DNA from: an uncultured Eubacteriales bacterium
GTDB taxonomy: Bacteria; Bacillota; Clostridia; Christensenellales; Aristaeellaceae
Assembly: GCA_944349545.1 (NCBI GenBank)
Contig: CALVNG010000018.1
Span: 1 to 33,228, forward strand
Length of the DNA: 33,228 nt
Direction: 5' to 3'
The notes below the pieces were generated by a model that saw nothing but the letters and a program-made list of their open reading frames with translations, searched no databases and was not told where the DNA came from. A program made the translations under genes and the position numbers. How positions within the stretch are numbered: the stretch's first letter is position 1; each line of letters starts with the position of its first letter. Positions 1 to 8,359 of the stretch are shown here, one piece after another.

Positions 1-365
1 TTGGTGCGGTAGGGGTCGCTGAAATCCAGGGTGGCCTTGCGCTCCTCGGTGGGGCTCATGCCGGCGATGATGGCGTCGAACGCGCCGCTCATCACGCCCA
101 TGGGCAGGCCGTCCCATTCGGTCTTGACGATGACCAGCTCCTTGCCCAGCCCCTCGGCGATGCGCTTGGCGATCTGCACGTCGTAGCCGTCGGCATATCC
201 GCCGCCGCCCTCGATGGCTACGGCGTACTCGCTGGGCTCGGCCTGCGTCCAGTTATAGGGCGCGTAGTTGCACTCCATGCCCACGCGGAAGGTGCCTTCC
301 GCCAGGGCGGCCGTGCAGGAGATGAGCACAAGGGCCGAAAGAATAACTGCAAGAACCTTTTTCAT
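1..365 (-). CDS. Polar amino-acid ABC transporter substrate-binding protein, N-terminal part (cut by window start)
   Basis: This is the first 121 codons of an SBP_bac_3 (cluster 3) periplasmic-type binding protein; the 3' end lies outside the window. The start ATG is at 365, preceded by an AAGGAGG-like site at about 375-381. The N-terminus is a signal peptide (MKKVLAVILSALVLISC) whose LISC fits a lipobox, so a lipoprotein anchored through Cys17 is likely. The mature part has the family's opening pattern: FRVGMECNYAPYNW, then GYDVQIAKRIAEGLGKELV, WDGLPMGVMSGAFDAIIAGM and SPTEERKATLDFSDPY. A lysine riboswitch and its terminator lie directly upstream, so lysine or a related cationic amino acid is the likely ligand. 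Permease and ATPase genes would be expected beyond position 1. The family is clear; the substrate is inferred from the riboswitch. Confidence 0.9.
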   Translation of the reverse strand, partial: MKKVLAVILSALVLISCTAALAEGTFRVGMECNYAPYNWTQAEPSEYAVAIEGGGGYADGYDVQIAKRIAEGLGKELVIVKTEWDGLPMGVMSGAFDAIIAGMSPTEERKATLDFSDPYRT

Positions 366-393
366 GATGCCTCGTTCCTCCTTGTTGGTAATG

Positions 394-430
394 AAAAAAA
401 GCGGCAAATGGTATGCGCCATTGCCGCTTT
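394..430 (-). terminator. Rho-independent terminator of the lysine riboswitch (expression platform)
   Basis: On the minus strand the stem AAAGCGGCAATGG / CCATTTGCCGCTTT with a short CGCATA loop is followed by a run of seven T (394-400 on the plus strand). It sits between the lysine aptamer and the ribosome binding site of the amino-acid binding protein. This is the standard position of a transcription-attenuation platform: lysine binding should favour this hairpin and stop transcription. Confidence 0.85.
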
Positions 431-454
431 GATCCACATGATATGGAGACGTGC

Positions 455-621
455 GAATAGCGCTCCACGGCAGAGCCGTGACAGTCGGCGGGATGTTTTC
501 CCGACGCCCAGCGCACAGATCCTTCACCCGGTCCGGCGCTTCGGCGGCCTCCCCTTTTTCGCGCGGTCACAGCCCGGTGAAGGGCTCCCGCGCGGGACTG
601 ATGTCGGCCGCGCCTCTATTC
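455..621 (-). promoter_or_regulatory. Lysine riboswitch (L-box aptamer)
   Basis: Read on the minus strand, the leader has the hallmark L-box segments in order. GAATAGAGGCGCG is the 5' P1 side and J1/2. AAGGGGAGGCCGCCGAAGC matches the conserved GGGGAG..CGCCGAAG core. GCTGGGCGTCG follows, then CCGACTGTCACGG and CCGTGGAGCGCTATTC as the 3' end. GAATAG (616-621) pairs with CTATTC (455-460) to close P1. A perfect 18-base palindrome at 626-643 precedes the aptamer. A strong promoter lies upstream and a terminator downstream. The element controls the amino-acid binding protein, so it predicts a lysine-repressed uptake system. The call is by recognised consensus; a covariance-model search was not possible. 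Confidence 0.9.
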
Positions 622-655
622 CTCCGGCGCGGATATCCGCGCCAAATTCTTCTTT

Positions 656-683
656 ATTGTACACCGCTTTTGCCCCCTGTCAA
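656..683 (-). promoter_or_regulatory. Sigma-A promoter for the lysine riboswitch transcript
   Basis: On the minus strand TTGACA (678-683) and TACAAT (656-661) are separated by 16 bp, a near-consensus vegetative promoter. Transcription would begin near 649, just before the riboswitch leader. The promoter starts only about 30 bp beyond the tex stop codon. Confidence 0.85.
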
Positions 684-700
684 GGGGCGAAGGGGCAAAA
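668..700. repeat. 9-bp inverted repeat straddling the lysine-leader -35 box
   Basis: TTTTGCCCC and GGGGCAAAA (minus-strand reading) are perfect 9-base arms separated by 15 bases that contain the TTGACA box. As RNA it could be a stem at the 3' end of the tex transcript, but no U-tract follows. As DNA it could be an operator. Which role applies cannot be decided from sequence. Confidence 0.5.
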
Positions 701-715
701 TACAGGCGAAATCCA

Positions 716-2875
716 TCATTTTTTGGCGGGCGGAAGCATGGTAAGGGCGATGCGCTGCTTTTTGAGGTCCACATCCACCACCCATACGGTGATCACGTCG
801 CCCACCTTGACCACCTCGGAAGGGTGGCGGATGAAGCGGCTGCTCATGCGGCTGATATGCACCAGCCCGTCCTGATGCACGCCGATATCCACAAAGGCCC
901 CGAAGTCGATCACGTTGCGCACGGTGCCCTTGAGCTCCATGCCGGGGGCCAGGTCCTTGATGTCCAGCACGTCGGTGCGCAAAATGGGGCTGGGCAGATC
1001 ATCGCGGGGATCGCGGCCGGGCTTTTTCAGCTCGCGCACGATGTCGCGCAGCGTGGGCTCGCCCACGCCCAGCTCCTTAGCCAGCGCGGAAAGGCCCCGC
1101 TCCTCCACGCGCGCGGGCAGGCCGGTAAGGCCGCCGGAGCGGATATCCTCCAGGCGGTAGCCCAGCGTATCCAGCAGGGCCTTGGCCGCGTCGTAGCTTT
1201 CGGGGTGCACGGCGGTGGCGTCCAGCGCGTTTTTGCTGTCGCGCACGCGCAGGAAGCCGGCGCACTGCTCAAACGCCTTGGGCCCCAGCTTGGGCACCTT
1301 TTTGAGCTGGGCGCGGCTCTGGATGCCGTTTTCCTCGCGGTAGGCCACGATATTCTTGGCCAGCGCCGGACCGATGCCCGCCACATGCGAAAGCAGCGAC
1401 GCGGAAGCGGTGCTCACCTCCACGCCCACGCTGTTGACGCAGCCCTCCACTACGCCGTCCAGCGCCTCCTCCAGCTGGCTCTCCTTCAAATCATGCTGGT
1501 ATTGCCCCACGCCGATGGCCTTGGGGTCGATCTTGACCAGCTCGGCCAGCGGGTCCTGCATGCGGCGGGCGATGCTGACCGCGCTGCGAAGCGACACGTC
1601 GAACTGCGGGAACTCCTCCGCCGCCAGCTTGCTGGCAGAATACACGGACGCGCCCGCCTCGCTGACGATCATGTAGGCCGCACCCTGCGGCAATTCCGGC
1701 AGGAGCGAGGCGATGAACTGCTCGGCCTCGCGCGAGGCGGTGCCGTTGCCGATGGCGATGGCCGTGACCCCGAAGCGCCGGCACAGGTCGATGATGTCCC
1801 TGCGGGCGCGGGCCTTGGCGGCCTCCTGCCCGGGCAGGGTGAAGTGGCCTACGCCCGTGGCGAGCACCTTGCCGTTTTCGTCCACCACGGCCAGCTTGCA
1901 GCCCGTGCGGAAGCCGGGGTCCACGCCCAGCGTGACGCGGCCCTTGACAGGCGGGGCCATGAGCAGCTGGTGCAGGTTTTTGCCGAACACCTGAATGGCG
2001 CTGGCGCTGGCGCGGTCGGTCAGGTCGGCGCGGATCTCCCGCTCGACGCTGGGCTGAAGCAGGCGGTCCCAGGCGTCCTGCGCGGCCAGGGCCACCTGTT
2101 CGGTGGTCACGCTGCCGGGCCTGACGAAAGCCTTTTCCAGAACGCCCACGCAATCTACGTCGCTTAGGCGAAGCGACACCTTGAGAAAGCCCTCGCGCTC
2201 GCCCCGGTTCATGGCCAGCACACGATGCGCGGGAAGGCTGCGCGCCTCCTGGGAAAAATCGTAGTAGGTGGCGTAAACGCTGTCCTCCCCGCCGGCGTTT
2301 TTGCTCTCCAGCACGCCGGTGCGCATGGCCAGCGCGCGCAGGGACTTGCGCACGTCGGCGTCGTCGCTCATCTGCTCGGCCAGGATGTCGCGCGCGCCCT
2401 GCAGCGCGTCCTCCGCCGTCTCCACGCCCTTTTCGGGGTTCACAAAGGGCCGGGCCAGCTCCTGCGCCGTACCCCTGGTCTCGCTTTGCATCAGCAGCGC
2501 CAGCGCCAGCGGCTCCAGCCCCTTTTCCCGCGCGACGGTGGCGCGGGTGCGGCGCTTGGGCCGGAAGGGACGGTAGAGGTCCTCCAGCTCGGTCAGGGTC
2601 GCGGCCTTTTGCAGCTTGCCGGAAAGCTCGTCGGTGAGATTCCCCTGTTCCTCCAGCGCGGCGGCGATCTCGCCCCGGCGCTTGTCCAGGCCGCGCAGGT
2701 ATTGCAGGCGCTCGTAAATCTCGCGCAGCAGCTGGTCGTCCAAAGACCCGGTCTGCTCCTTGCGGTAGCGGGCGATAAAGGGAATGGTGTTGCCGTCGTC
2801 AATCAGGCGCAGCACGTTTTCGCACTGCTGGGTCTTGAGGTGAAACTCCTGACAAAGGGTCTGAACGATGTCCAT
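716..2875 (-). CDS. tex: Tex family RNA-binding protein (S1 domain accessory transcription factor)
   Basis: A 719-residue protein, close to full length for Tex. From the N-terminus it has a helical Tex-N region (FIARYRKEQTGSLDDQLLREI), a YqgF/RNase-H-like domain beginning near TLGVDPGFRTGCKLAVVDE, a helix-hairpin-helix segment (LLSHVAGIGPALAKNIV), and a C-terminal S1 domain (GMELKGTVRNVIDFGAFVDI to KKQRIALTM). Tex is a cytoplasmic nucleic-acid-binding protein associated with transcription and RNA metabolism; its exact role in Clostridia is not fixed. The ATG at 2875 was chosen because AAAGGA lies about 10 bases upstream. An ATG three codons earlier (2884) abuts that site and is less likely. 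It is transcribed away from the prolyl-tRNA editing gene and has no obvious operon partner. Confidence 0.95.
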   Translation of the reverse strand: MDIVQTLCQEFHLKTQQCENVLRLIDDGNTIPFIARYRKEQTGSLDDQLLREIYERLQYLRGLDKRRGEIAAALEEQGNLTDELSGKLQKAATLTELEDLYRPFRPKRRTRATVAREKGLEPLALALLMQSETRGTAQELARPFVNPEKGVETAEDALQGARDILAEQMSDDADVRKSLRALAMRTGVLESKNAGGEDSVYATYYDFSQEARSLPAHRVLAMNRGEREGFLKVSLRLSDVDCVGVLEKAFVRPGSVTTEQVALAAQDAWDRLLQPSVEREIRADLTDRASASAIQVFGKNLHQLLMAPPVKGRVTLGVDPGFRTGCKLAVVDENGKVLATGVGHFTLPGQEAAKARARRDIIDLCRRFGVTAIAIGNGTASREAEQFIASLLPELPQGAAYMIVSEAGASVYSASKLAAEEFPQFDVSLRSAVSIARRMQDPLAELVKIDPKAIGVGQYQHDLKESQLEEALDGVVEGCVNSVGVEVSTASASLLSHVAGIGPALAKNIVAYREENGIQSRAQLKKVPKLGPKAFEQCAGFLRVRDSKNALDATAVHPESYDAAKALLDTLGYRLEDIRSGGLTGLPARVEERGLSALAKELGVGEPTLRDIVRELKKPGRDPRDDLPSPILRTDVLDIKDLAPGMELKGTVRNVIDFGAFVDIGVHQDGLVHISRMSSRFIRHPSEVVKVGDVITVWVVDVDLKKQRIALTMLPPAKK

Positions 2876-3006
2876 TGGATGCATCCTTTCCGCATTCAAT
2901 CAAAAAAGCACACCCGATTATAGCACGCCCCGGCGGTTTGCGCTATACAAATGTCCGCATTTGCGGTATGATAGGGCTACTACGGCTGTTTACGGGGTGA
3001 ACGGTG

Positions 3007-3525
3007 ATGACGGACCTGCTTTCCACGCGGCGCGAGGTGCTTTCCCTGCTGGATGACAACGGCATTCCCTATGAGCTTTATGAGCATGAGCGCGCCTTTA
3101 CCATCGACGACTGCCTGCGCATGCCTTTTCTTGGGCCGGATGTGACCATGTGCAAGAACATTTTGCTGTGCAACCGGCAAAAGACGCGGTTTTACCTGAT
3201 GCTGCTCAAGCCGCACACGCCGTTTCGCACGGCGGTGGTGAGCAAGGCGCTGGGCGTGTCCCGGCTGAGCTTTGCCCCGGAGGACGCGCTGGAGGGCCGG
3301 CTGCACCTGACCAGCGGGAGCGTGAGCCCCCTGGGCCTGTGGTTTGACAAGGCGCAGGAAATCACCCTATGCTACGAGCCGGGCGTGCGCGACACCCCCC
3401 GCATCGCCTTCCACCCCTGCGACAATGCGGCGACCGTGATTTTTACGCAACAGGTATTTTGGGAGAAGGTGCTGCCGCTGCTGGGAGTGACGCCTGTGGA
3501 AGTGGCGCTGGAGACCGCGCCGTAA
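3007..3525 (+). CDS. YbaK/EbsC-type prolyl-tRNA editing protein (ProX/PrdX-like deacylase)
   Basis: A 172-residue cytoplasmic protein of the YbaK/aminoacyl-tRNA editing fold. Members of the PrdX/ProXp-ala branch hydrolyse mischarged Ala-tRNA(Pro) in trans. Visible family features are the opening LLDDNGIPYELYEHERAFTI, the conserved lysine in TMCKNILLCN (Lys50), the KALGVSRLSFA segment, and TSGSVSPLGLWFD, the conserved Gly-Ser-Val-Ser-Pro loop. Length matches the PrdX branch. A GTG at 3004 directly precedes the ATG at 3007 and either may be used; GGGGTGA lies just upstream. A TATGAT box at about 2968 may be its -10 element, but no clear -35 was found. It stands alone between tex and the sugar operon. 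The family is firm; the Ala-tRNA(Pro) substrate is by analogy. Confidence 0.88.
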   Translation: MTDLLSTRREVLSLLDDNGIPYELYEHERAFTIDDCLRMPFLGPDVTMCKNILLCNRQKTRFYLMLLKPHTPFRTAVVSKALGVSRLSFAPEDALEGRLHLTSGSVSPLGLWFDKAQEITLCYEPGVRDTPRIAFHPCDNAATVIFTQQVFWEKVLPLLGVTPVEVALETAP

Positions 3526-3622
3526 AGCCAATCGCCGCGCAGCCAGGCGATGGAGCCGATGGCCGCCGTCACCAGCGGCATGATCTTTTGTGCGCGGCTT
3601 TCCCTCCGCTTCCGGCGCGAAG

Positions 3623-4647
3623 CTAAGCGCCCGGACAATCGACAACGGTGCCGTCGTCGTGCACGGTGATAGGAAGGACGATGTTTTGGTTTTCTGTCTC
3701 CGAATGCTGGATCTGCTCCAAAAGCACCCTGACGGCGACCTCGGAAACCGTTTCCTCTCTCGCGGTCACGCTGTTGAGGAGGGGGAAGCTGCTGTTGTAA
3801 CGCCGGATATGGTCAAAGCTTACCATGGAGATATCCCGCGGCACCTGCACGCCATGCATGCGAAAGTCGTTAAGGCAATGATAGGCCACATAATCATTGT
3901 AGGCGATCAGCGCCGTATAGTCCAGGGGAAGCAGCAGGGGGGGAAGAACTGTCCCGCCTTTTTTTCCGCGGGGAGCGCAGACCATGGCAGGATGCGCAGC
4001 TGTGACGCATCCAGCCCGTAATCCCCAAAAGCGCGCAGGATGCCTCTCTGCCGGTCGCCCTGGGAGCTGTTGACATAGGGGCCGGCAATGTAGAGAATGC
4101 GCCTGTGGCCATGCTCTATGAGCATTTTAGCGGCTTCATAACCGCCGCTTTCGTCATCCAGGCGTACGCTGTTGTAGGAAAGGCCTTCAATCCGCCGGTC
4201 GAGAATCACGTAGGGTGTGTTGCTGTTTTTCAGCTGGATAATATGAGACGGGTTGCTGAAGGGGCAGAAAAGAATCCCATCCACCGACATGGAAATGGCC
4301 AGCTGGATCATGTTTTCAGCCAGGCTTTCATCGTTGTGGCAGCAGAAGATGATCATATGAAAACCGCTTCGGCTGAGTTGCCGGTCGATTTCGCTGGCCA
4401 TGTTGGTATAATAGGGATTGTTGATATCATTGATGATGATGGCAACCAGATGGCTGCGGCCGATGCGCAGGGTGTGAGCCGTGAGGTTGCGGATATAGCC
4501 CATCTCTCTGGCGGTTTTGGCGATGGTTTCCCGGGTATGGTCAGGCAGCTTTTTATCGCCCCTGAGCGCCCTGGAGATCGTGTTGGCGGAATAGCCGCAG
4601 GCCTTTGCCACATCCTTGAGCGTCACTCTCTTTTCCGGCCGGTTCAC
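3623..4647 (-). pseudogene. LacI-family transcriptional regulator with an internal frameshift
   Basis: Two overlapping reading frames together make one LacI/GalR protein. The upstream frame encodes the DNA-binding helix-turn-helix (VTLKDVAKACGYSANTISRA) and most of the periplasmic-binding-like domain. It then runs out of frame near 3937-3965 and ends at 3907. The correct C-terminus (DYTALIAYNDYVAYHCLNDF, then QVPRDISMVSFDH) continues in the -1 frame to 3623. The join lies around A7 and C7 homopolymers (minus strand). The A7 run is read as A AAA AAG in the upstream frame, a -1 slippery heptamer. It may be a true mutation, a homopolymer sequencing error or programmed frameshifting; the first two are likelier. 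The start is taken as GTG 4647 just before the HTH, but no clear RBS is visible. It is the last gene of the arabinoside operon and probably regulates it. Confidence 0.8.
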
Positions 4648-4656
4648 AGAATTGTT

Positions 4657-4671
4657 TTTAAGCGTTTGCAA
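4657..4671 (-). promoter_or_regulatory. cre-like (CcpA/LacI-type) operator
   Basis: The minus-strand sequence TTGCAAACGCTTAAA matches the catabolite-responsive consensus WTGNAANCGNWNNCW at all but one position. It lies 10 bp before the chosen LacI start, so it could be a catabolite repression site or an autoregulatory LacI operator. If the true start is further upstream it would be intragenic. Confidence 0.4.
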
Positions 4672-4731
4672 AGCGCACGGAGAATCCAGGGAAGCGCGTC
4701 CTGTTTCTGCAAAAACCGCTCCAAACGCCAC

Positions 4732-4769
4732 AACGGCTTCGGGGCGCCCTGAGGCTCCCCAAAGCCGTT
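4732..4769 (-). terminator. Intercistronic stem-loop between cysteine hydrolase and LacI genes
   Basis: Long near-perfect hairpin: AACGGCTT, GGGG and GCC pair with GGC, CCCC and AAGCCGTT around a CTGA tetraloop. No T-run follows on either strand, so it is more likely an RNA-stabilising or partial-termination element than a strong terminator. Confidence 0.45.
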
Positions 4770-4799
4770 GAAGAATCCTGTGTCGGCGTACCGGCCGTC

Positions 4800-5435
4800 T
4801 TATTCCAGGCTGTCCAGGAACTCCTTGTGATTCATGACCTTGCCGATCTTGCGGAAGATGAACTTCTCCGCATAATCCTGTTCCTCCTGCGTATCGGTGG
4901 CGGTACAGTCGCCGATTACCACCACGCGGTAGCCCTTGTCATAGGCGGAACGGGCGCTGGATTCCACGCACCAGTTGGTATGGAAGCCTGTAAAGGCCAC
5001 CGTCTCGATCTCGTTGGCGCGCAGCAGATAGTCCAGCGCCGTGGAATGGAAAGCGTCGAGCGTCTTTTTGCCCTCGACGACGACATCGCCCTTTTGCGGC
5101 GTGAGCTGCGGGATGATCTCCGGACCGGGCGTTCCGCGCAGCCAGGCGCCCTTGCCCCAGTCCGCCGTCATGTCAATTTCAATACCGCGCAGTCCTTCGT
5201 AGGCAGGGCCGCCCTTTTTGAGCTCCGGGAATCCCTCTTCAAAGGAATGAAAGGGCACGTAGAAGATTTTGGCGACCTTTCCGCGGGCATTGGTCAGCAG
5301 CTCCTGCAGGTTGGCAATGACGTTCCGGCTGGCCAGCTGTTCCTTGATAAAGGCATACATGGTGCCGCCCTCGCTCAGAAAGTCATTCTGCGGCTCAATG
5401 AGGACGATGGCGGTTTTGGCGGCGTTGATTTTCAT
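4800..5435 (-). CDS. Isochorismatase-fold cysteine hydrolase
   Basis: A 211-residue cytoplasmic hydrolase of the isochorismatase/nicotinamidase-like superfamily. The expected catalytic triad is visible: Asp18 in VLIEPQNDF, a lysine at 123 or 124 in VEGKKTLDAF, and nucleophile Cys156 in TGFHTNWCVESSARSAYDKG. The ending (VVVIGDCTATDTQEEQDYAE) is also typical. The ATG at 5435 is preceded by AAGGAGG. It lies 49 bp downstream of the GH127 gene in the same operon. Superfamily members hydrolyse amides, carbamates or isochorismate. Nothing in the sequence fixes the substrate, and a role in arabinoside breakdown is not established. Its presence in a sugar-uptake operon suggests the imported compound carries, or is degraded to, an amide, carbamate or ureide, but that is speculative. 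Confidence 0.88.
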   Translation of the reverse strand: MKINAAKTAIVLIEPQNDFLSEGGTMYAFIKEQLASRNVIANLQELLTNARGKVAKIFYVPFHSFEEGFPELKKGGPAYEGLRGIEIDMTADWGKGAWLRGTPGPEIIPQLTPQKGDVVVEGKKTLDAFHSTALDYLLRANEIETVAFTGFHTNWCVESSARSAYDKGYRVVVIGDCTATDTQEEQDYAEKFIFRKIGKVMNHKEFLDSLE

Positions 5436-5484
5436 GGTAGAATCCTCCTTGTTCTATTTCTATTCAGCGGTCAAGCCGCTGGCG

Positions 5485-7452
5485 CTACCTGCGGTTCATC
5501 CATACGATCATCTCTCCGAATCCCCGGTTGCCCCATGCAAAGTAGGGAACGGCCAGGAGTCTCCGGGGGACGGCCCGCTCCTCCACGGGCCGGTAGAGCG
5601 CGCCGTCAGCCCATGGCGCGCCATGATAGCTCAGGCCGGGGAACGACAGTGCGGGAACCTCCGCACCATTGCCAAGCCGAATCGTCTCCCGGCTAACCTC
5701 CGCTTGGGACGGACATACCGCGAGATCATGGAGACATGCGCCGTTGTCCTTCTCCTCCAGGCAGTAGACGACCGGACCGCACATCAGCGCCACCTTGCCG
5801 CCGTCCTGCCGCACGCGGGGATCGGCTTCCATCCATACGGGCTGCATCTCCAGCTCAAGCTCAACACAGTCCCCGGTCTGCCAGCGCCGCTCGATCGGCA
5901 GATAGCCCTTGACGGGAGCTTGCGCAATGGGCTGGCCGTTCACACGCGCCTCATAGCGCCGGCACCAGCCGGGAATACGCAGCCACAGTACGGCTTGTTC
6001 CTCCGTCTCGCCTTCGGCATGCAGCGTGATGCGGCCGCTCCATGGATACTCCGTCTCCACCCTGAGCCGGAGGGGATGCGCGCCATCACGCCAGAGAATA
6101 TCGCCCGCTGCATACAGATGCACATACAGCGCTCCCCCTTCCCCCTCGGAGGCCACATACTGGCCCAGCGCTCCAGTCAGACGCGACACATTGGGAGGAC
6201 AGCAGGCCACGTTGAACCACGGCAGACGCTCGGCCGACATCTTGTCGATCGTCGCCTTGCTCGCCTGGCGGAAGCGTTCGGGGCAGACATCCAGGTAGTT
6301 GGCATAGAAGAAACGGTCTCCGCTGAGGGAAACGCTGGCCAGGATGGTGTTGTACAGCGTCCGCTCCATGGCGTCGGCAACTGCGGTATCCGGACCAAAG
6401 CTCAGCAGGCGCAGCCCGGCCATCATCAGGGCCACCGAGGCGCAGGTCTCATGATAGGTGATCTCGTTGGGCAGGTCGTAGGCAAAGGTAAACCGCTCTC
6501 CGTCCGAGGCGGTGCCAATGCCGCCGGTAATGGCCATCTGGGTGCTTACGGTAGCGTCCCACACGCTGCGCACAGCATGATACAGCCCGTCGTCATCGCA
6601 CAGCGCGGCGACATCCGCCGCGCCCGCCAGCAGATACATGGCGCGTACCGCATGACCCACCGGCTCGGTCTGCTCCCGCACGGGCACATGCGCCTGATAC
6701 TCGGCGAAGGGGCCGCGTGCAGGCAGGAAATACTTGAGGTGCCGCTTGAGGTTGGCGGTTTTCTCGGTATCCACGCCGCGCCTGAGCGACTCGGTCTCGA
6801 AGTACCAGGGTCGGCGTCCGCGCTGATCAATGAAGGTCCGCGCCAGCTTCAGATAGCGTTCCTGACCCGTTTCCCGGCACAGCCGCACCAGCGCCAGCTC
6901 AATCTCCGGATGGCCGCAATACCCGCCATAGAGTCTTCCGCCCTCAAGGAACAGCGAGCAGGCAAGATCCGCATACCGGCACATCATGTCCAGAAAGGCG
7001 TGCTTGCCCGTCGCCTGATGGTAAGCGACCGCGCCTTCAATCAAATGCCCCATGCAGTAAAGCTCATGCATGTAATACAGGTTCGTCCAGCGCGCCTCCG
7101 GCGGTTCGCACGCCTGATAATAGGCGTTGTAATACCCGTCAGGCTCCTGCGCGCTGACCATCCTATCCACGATTTCGTCAATGTCCGCCTCCAGCGCTTC
7201 ATCCCGCCGGTTCATCAGCGCATAGGCCGCGCTCTCGATGGACTTGCCGATGTCCGAATCCCAGAACGGATGCGGCCGCGTTTCTTCCCGGCCGTCCCAC
7301 TGGTGAAGAATGGCTTCGACCCGCCCCGTGGAGCGGCACTTCTCCATGATGACAGGCACGGTCACGCTGCGGTTGATCTCCTGCCTTTCCCCCAGCAGGC
7401 CGCCTTTGAGATGGACGCGGCGCGGGTCCAGCGGCGTCGCAGTTGCTTTCAT
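5485..7452 (-). CDS. Glycoside hydrolase family 127 (beta-L-arabinofuranosidase-like)
   Basis: A 655-residue enzyme of the GH127/DUF1680 family, with no signal peptide, so intracellular. GH127 enzymes such as HypBA1 of Bifidobacterium release terminal beta-L-arabinofuranose by a retaining, zinc-dependent, cysteine-nucleophile mechanism. All the key residues can be placed: Glu335 and Cys337 in YHETCAS, Cys417 and Cys418 in NVACCPPN (zinc ligands and nucleophile), and Glu319 in SDGERF, sixteen residues before Glu335, at the acid/base position. The N-terminal segment (FWDSDIGKSIESAAYAL) and the (alpha/alpha)6-barrel portion look intact, followed by beta-sandwich domains to the C-terminus. The ATG at 7452 has AAAGGAG upstream. 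It is 28 bp after the second permease gene, in one operon. GH127 is likely mixed in specificity, so the exact sugar is inferred. Confidence 0.92.
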   Translation of the reverse strand: MKATATPLDPRRVHLKGGLLGERQEINRSVTVPVIMEKCRSTGRVEAILHQWDGREETRPHPFWDSDIGKSIESAAYALMNRRDEALEADIDEIVDRMVSAQEPDGYYNAYYQACEPPEARWTNLYYMHELYCMGHLIEGAVAYHQATGKHAFLDMMCRYADLACSLFLEGGRLYGGYCGHPEIELALVRLCRETGQERYLKLARTFIDQRGRRPWYFETESLRRGVDTEKTANLKRHLKYFLPARGPFAEYQAHVPVREQTEPVGHAVRAMYLLAGAADVAALCDDDGLYHAVRSVWDATVSTQMAITGGIGTASDGERFTFAYDLPNEITYHETCASVALMMAGLRLLSFGPDTAVADAMERTLYNTILASVSLSGDRFFYANYLDVCPERFRQASKATIDKMSAERLPWFNVACCPPNVSRLTGALGQYVASEGEGGALYVHLYAAGDILWRDGAHPLRLRVETEYPWSGRITLHAEGETEEQAVLWLRIPGWCRRYEARVNGQPIAQAPVKGYLPIERRWQTGDCVELELEMQPVWMEADPRVRQDGGKVALMCGPVVYCLEEKDNGACLHDLAVCPSQAEVSRETIRLGNGAEVPALSFPGLSYHGAPWADGALYRPVEERAVPRRLLAVPYFAWGNRGFGEMIVWMNRR

Positions 7453-7480
7453 GTCAAGCGCTCCTTTCCCTCGTTTCTTT

Positions 7481-8341
7481 TCAGCCCTTCAGTCCGGAAG
7501 TCGCGATGCCTTCCACAAAGTAGCGTTGTCCGACCAGGAATACCAGCAGCGCAGGAAGAATCGCGAACAGCGCCGCCGCCATCAGGTAATGCCACTGCGC
7601 GTTGTACATCCCGATAAAGGTGCGCAGGCCGAGCTGAATGGTATAGCGGTTCTCCTTGCTCAGGTAGATCAGCGGATTGATCAGATCGTTCCAGGTGTTG
7701 AGGAAGGTAAACAGGCCGATACAGATCAGGCTCGGTTTGGAAAGCGGCACAATCACCCTGAGCAGAATGGTCATATGCCCTGCGCCGTCTACGAAAGCAG
7801 CCTCATCCAGCTCGGGTGGGATGGTGCGGAAGAACTGCCTCAGCAGGAAGATGTTGAACATGCCGCCGCCAAACACACTGGCCGTGCCCACACCAAACCA
7901 GGAGGGCAAAATCAACGGCACATAGGTATTGGTCAGCCCCAGCTCCGACCAGATGACAAAGTTGGGAATGAGCGTGGCGAAGTATGGCAGCATAATGCTG
8001 GTCATCAGCAGATAGAATACCGCGTCCCGTCCCTTCCAGGCGATGCGCGACAGGCCGTAGGCGCTCAGCGTGCAGGAAAACAGGATGCCCGCCACGCAGC
8101 CCAGAACGATGGTAAAGGAATTTCGGATGTAGTCAAAGAACGGGAGCGACGTCAGCGCGTTGGGGAAGTTCTCCCATTGCACGGGCGAGGGTACAAATAC
8201 CAGCGGGTATTGAAAGATCTGCGTCATGTCCATCAGGGAGCTGCGCAGCATCCACAGGAACGGCGTCAGCCACATGGCGGCCAGCACAAACGCCCCTGCG
8301 ATGCCCAGGGCGCGCCTGGCGCCAAAGAACCGTTTTTTCAT
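7481..8341 (-). CDS. CUT1-type sugar ABC transporter permease (MalG/AraQ-like)
   Basis: A 286-residue inner-membrane permease with about six transmembrane segments, beginning ALGIAGAFVLAAMWLTPFLW. It has the MalG-type EAA loop (ELDEAAFVDGAGHMTILLR, about residues 177-195) that docks onto the ATPase. Length and the usual ending (VGQRYFVEGIATSGLKG) match the family and indicate a complete gene. It starts 18 bp after the stop of the first permease, with GAGGGAGG upstream of its ATG. No ATPase gene is present in the operon. CUT1 systems in Bacillota often use a shared MsmK-type ATPase encoded elsewhere, which is the likely explanation. Confidence 0.93.
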   Translation of the reverse strand: MKKRFFGARRALGIAGAFVLAAMWLTPFLWMLRSSLMDMTQIFQYPLVFVPSPVQWENFPNALTSLPFFDYIRNSFTIVLGCVAGILFSCTLSAYGLSRIAWKGRDAVFYLLMTSIMLPYFATLIPNFVIWSELGLTNTYVPLILPSWFGVGTASVFGGGMFNIFLLRQFFRTIPPELDEAAFVDGAGHMTILLRVIVPLSKPSLICIGLFTFLNTWNDLINPLIYLSKENRYTIQLGLRTFIGMYNAQWHYLMAAALFAILPALLVFLVGQRYFVEGIATSGLKG

Positions 8342-8359
8342 CTTGCGTCAGCCTCCCTC

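Noticed and set aside
824..2167. Long plus-strand open frame (447 codons) opposite tex
   Set aside because: It is the antisense of a well-conserved tex gene in GC-rich DNA, rich in His, Ala and Gly, with no family features.
3540..3600. Minus-strand membrane-like peptide (KIMPLVTAAIGSIAWLRG) between the prolyl-tRNA editing gene and LacI, perhaps a transporter remnant
   Set aside because: Only about 20 residues look protein-like and neither flank supports a gene; chance is a sufficient explanation.
5269..7617. Plus-strand open frame of 782 codons across the cysteine hydrolase and GH127 genes
   Set aside because: It is antisense to two genes with intact catalytic motifs; it has no RBS, and its composition is typical of shadow frames.
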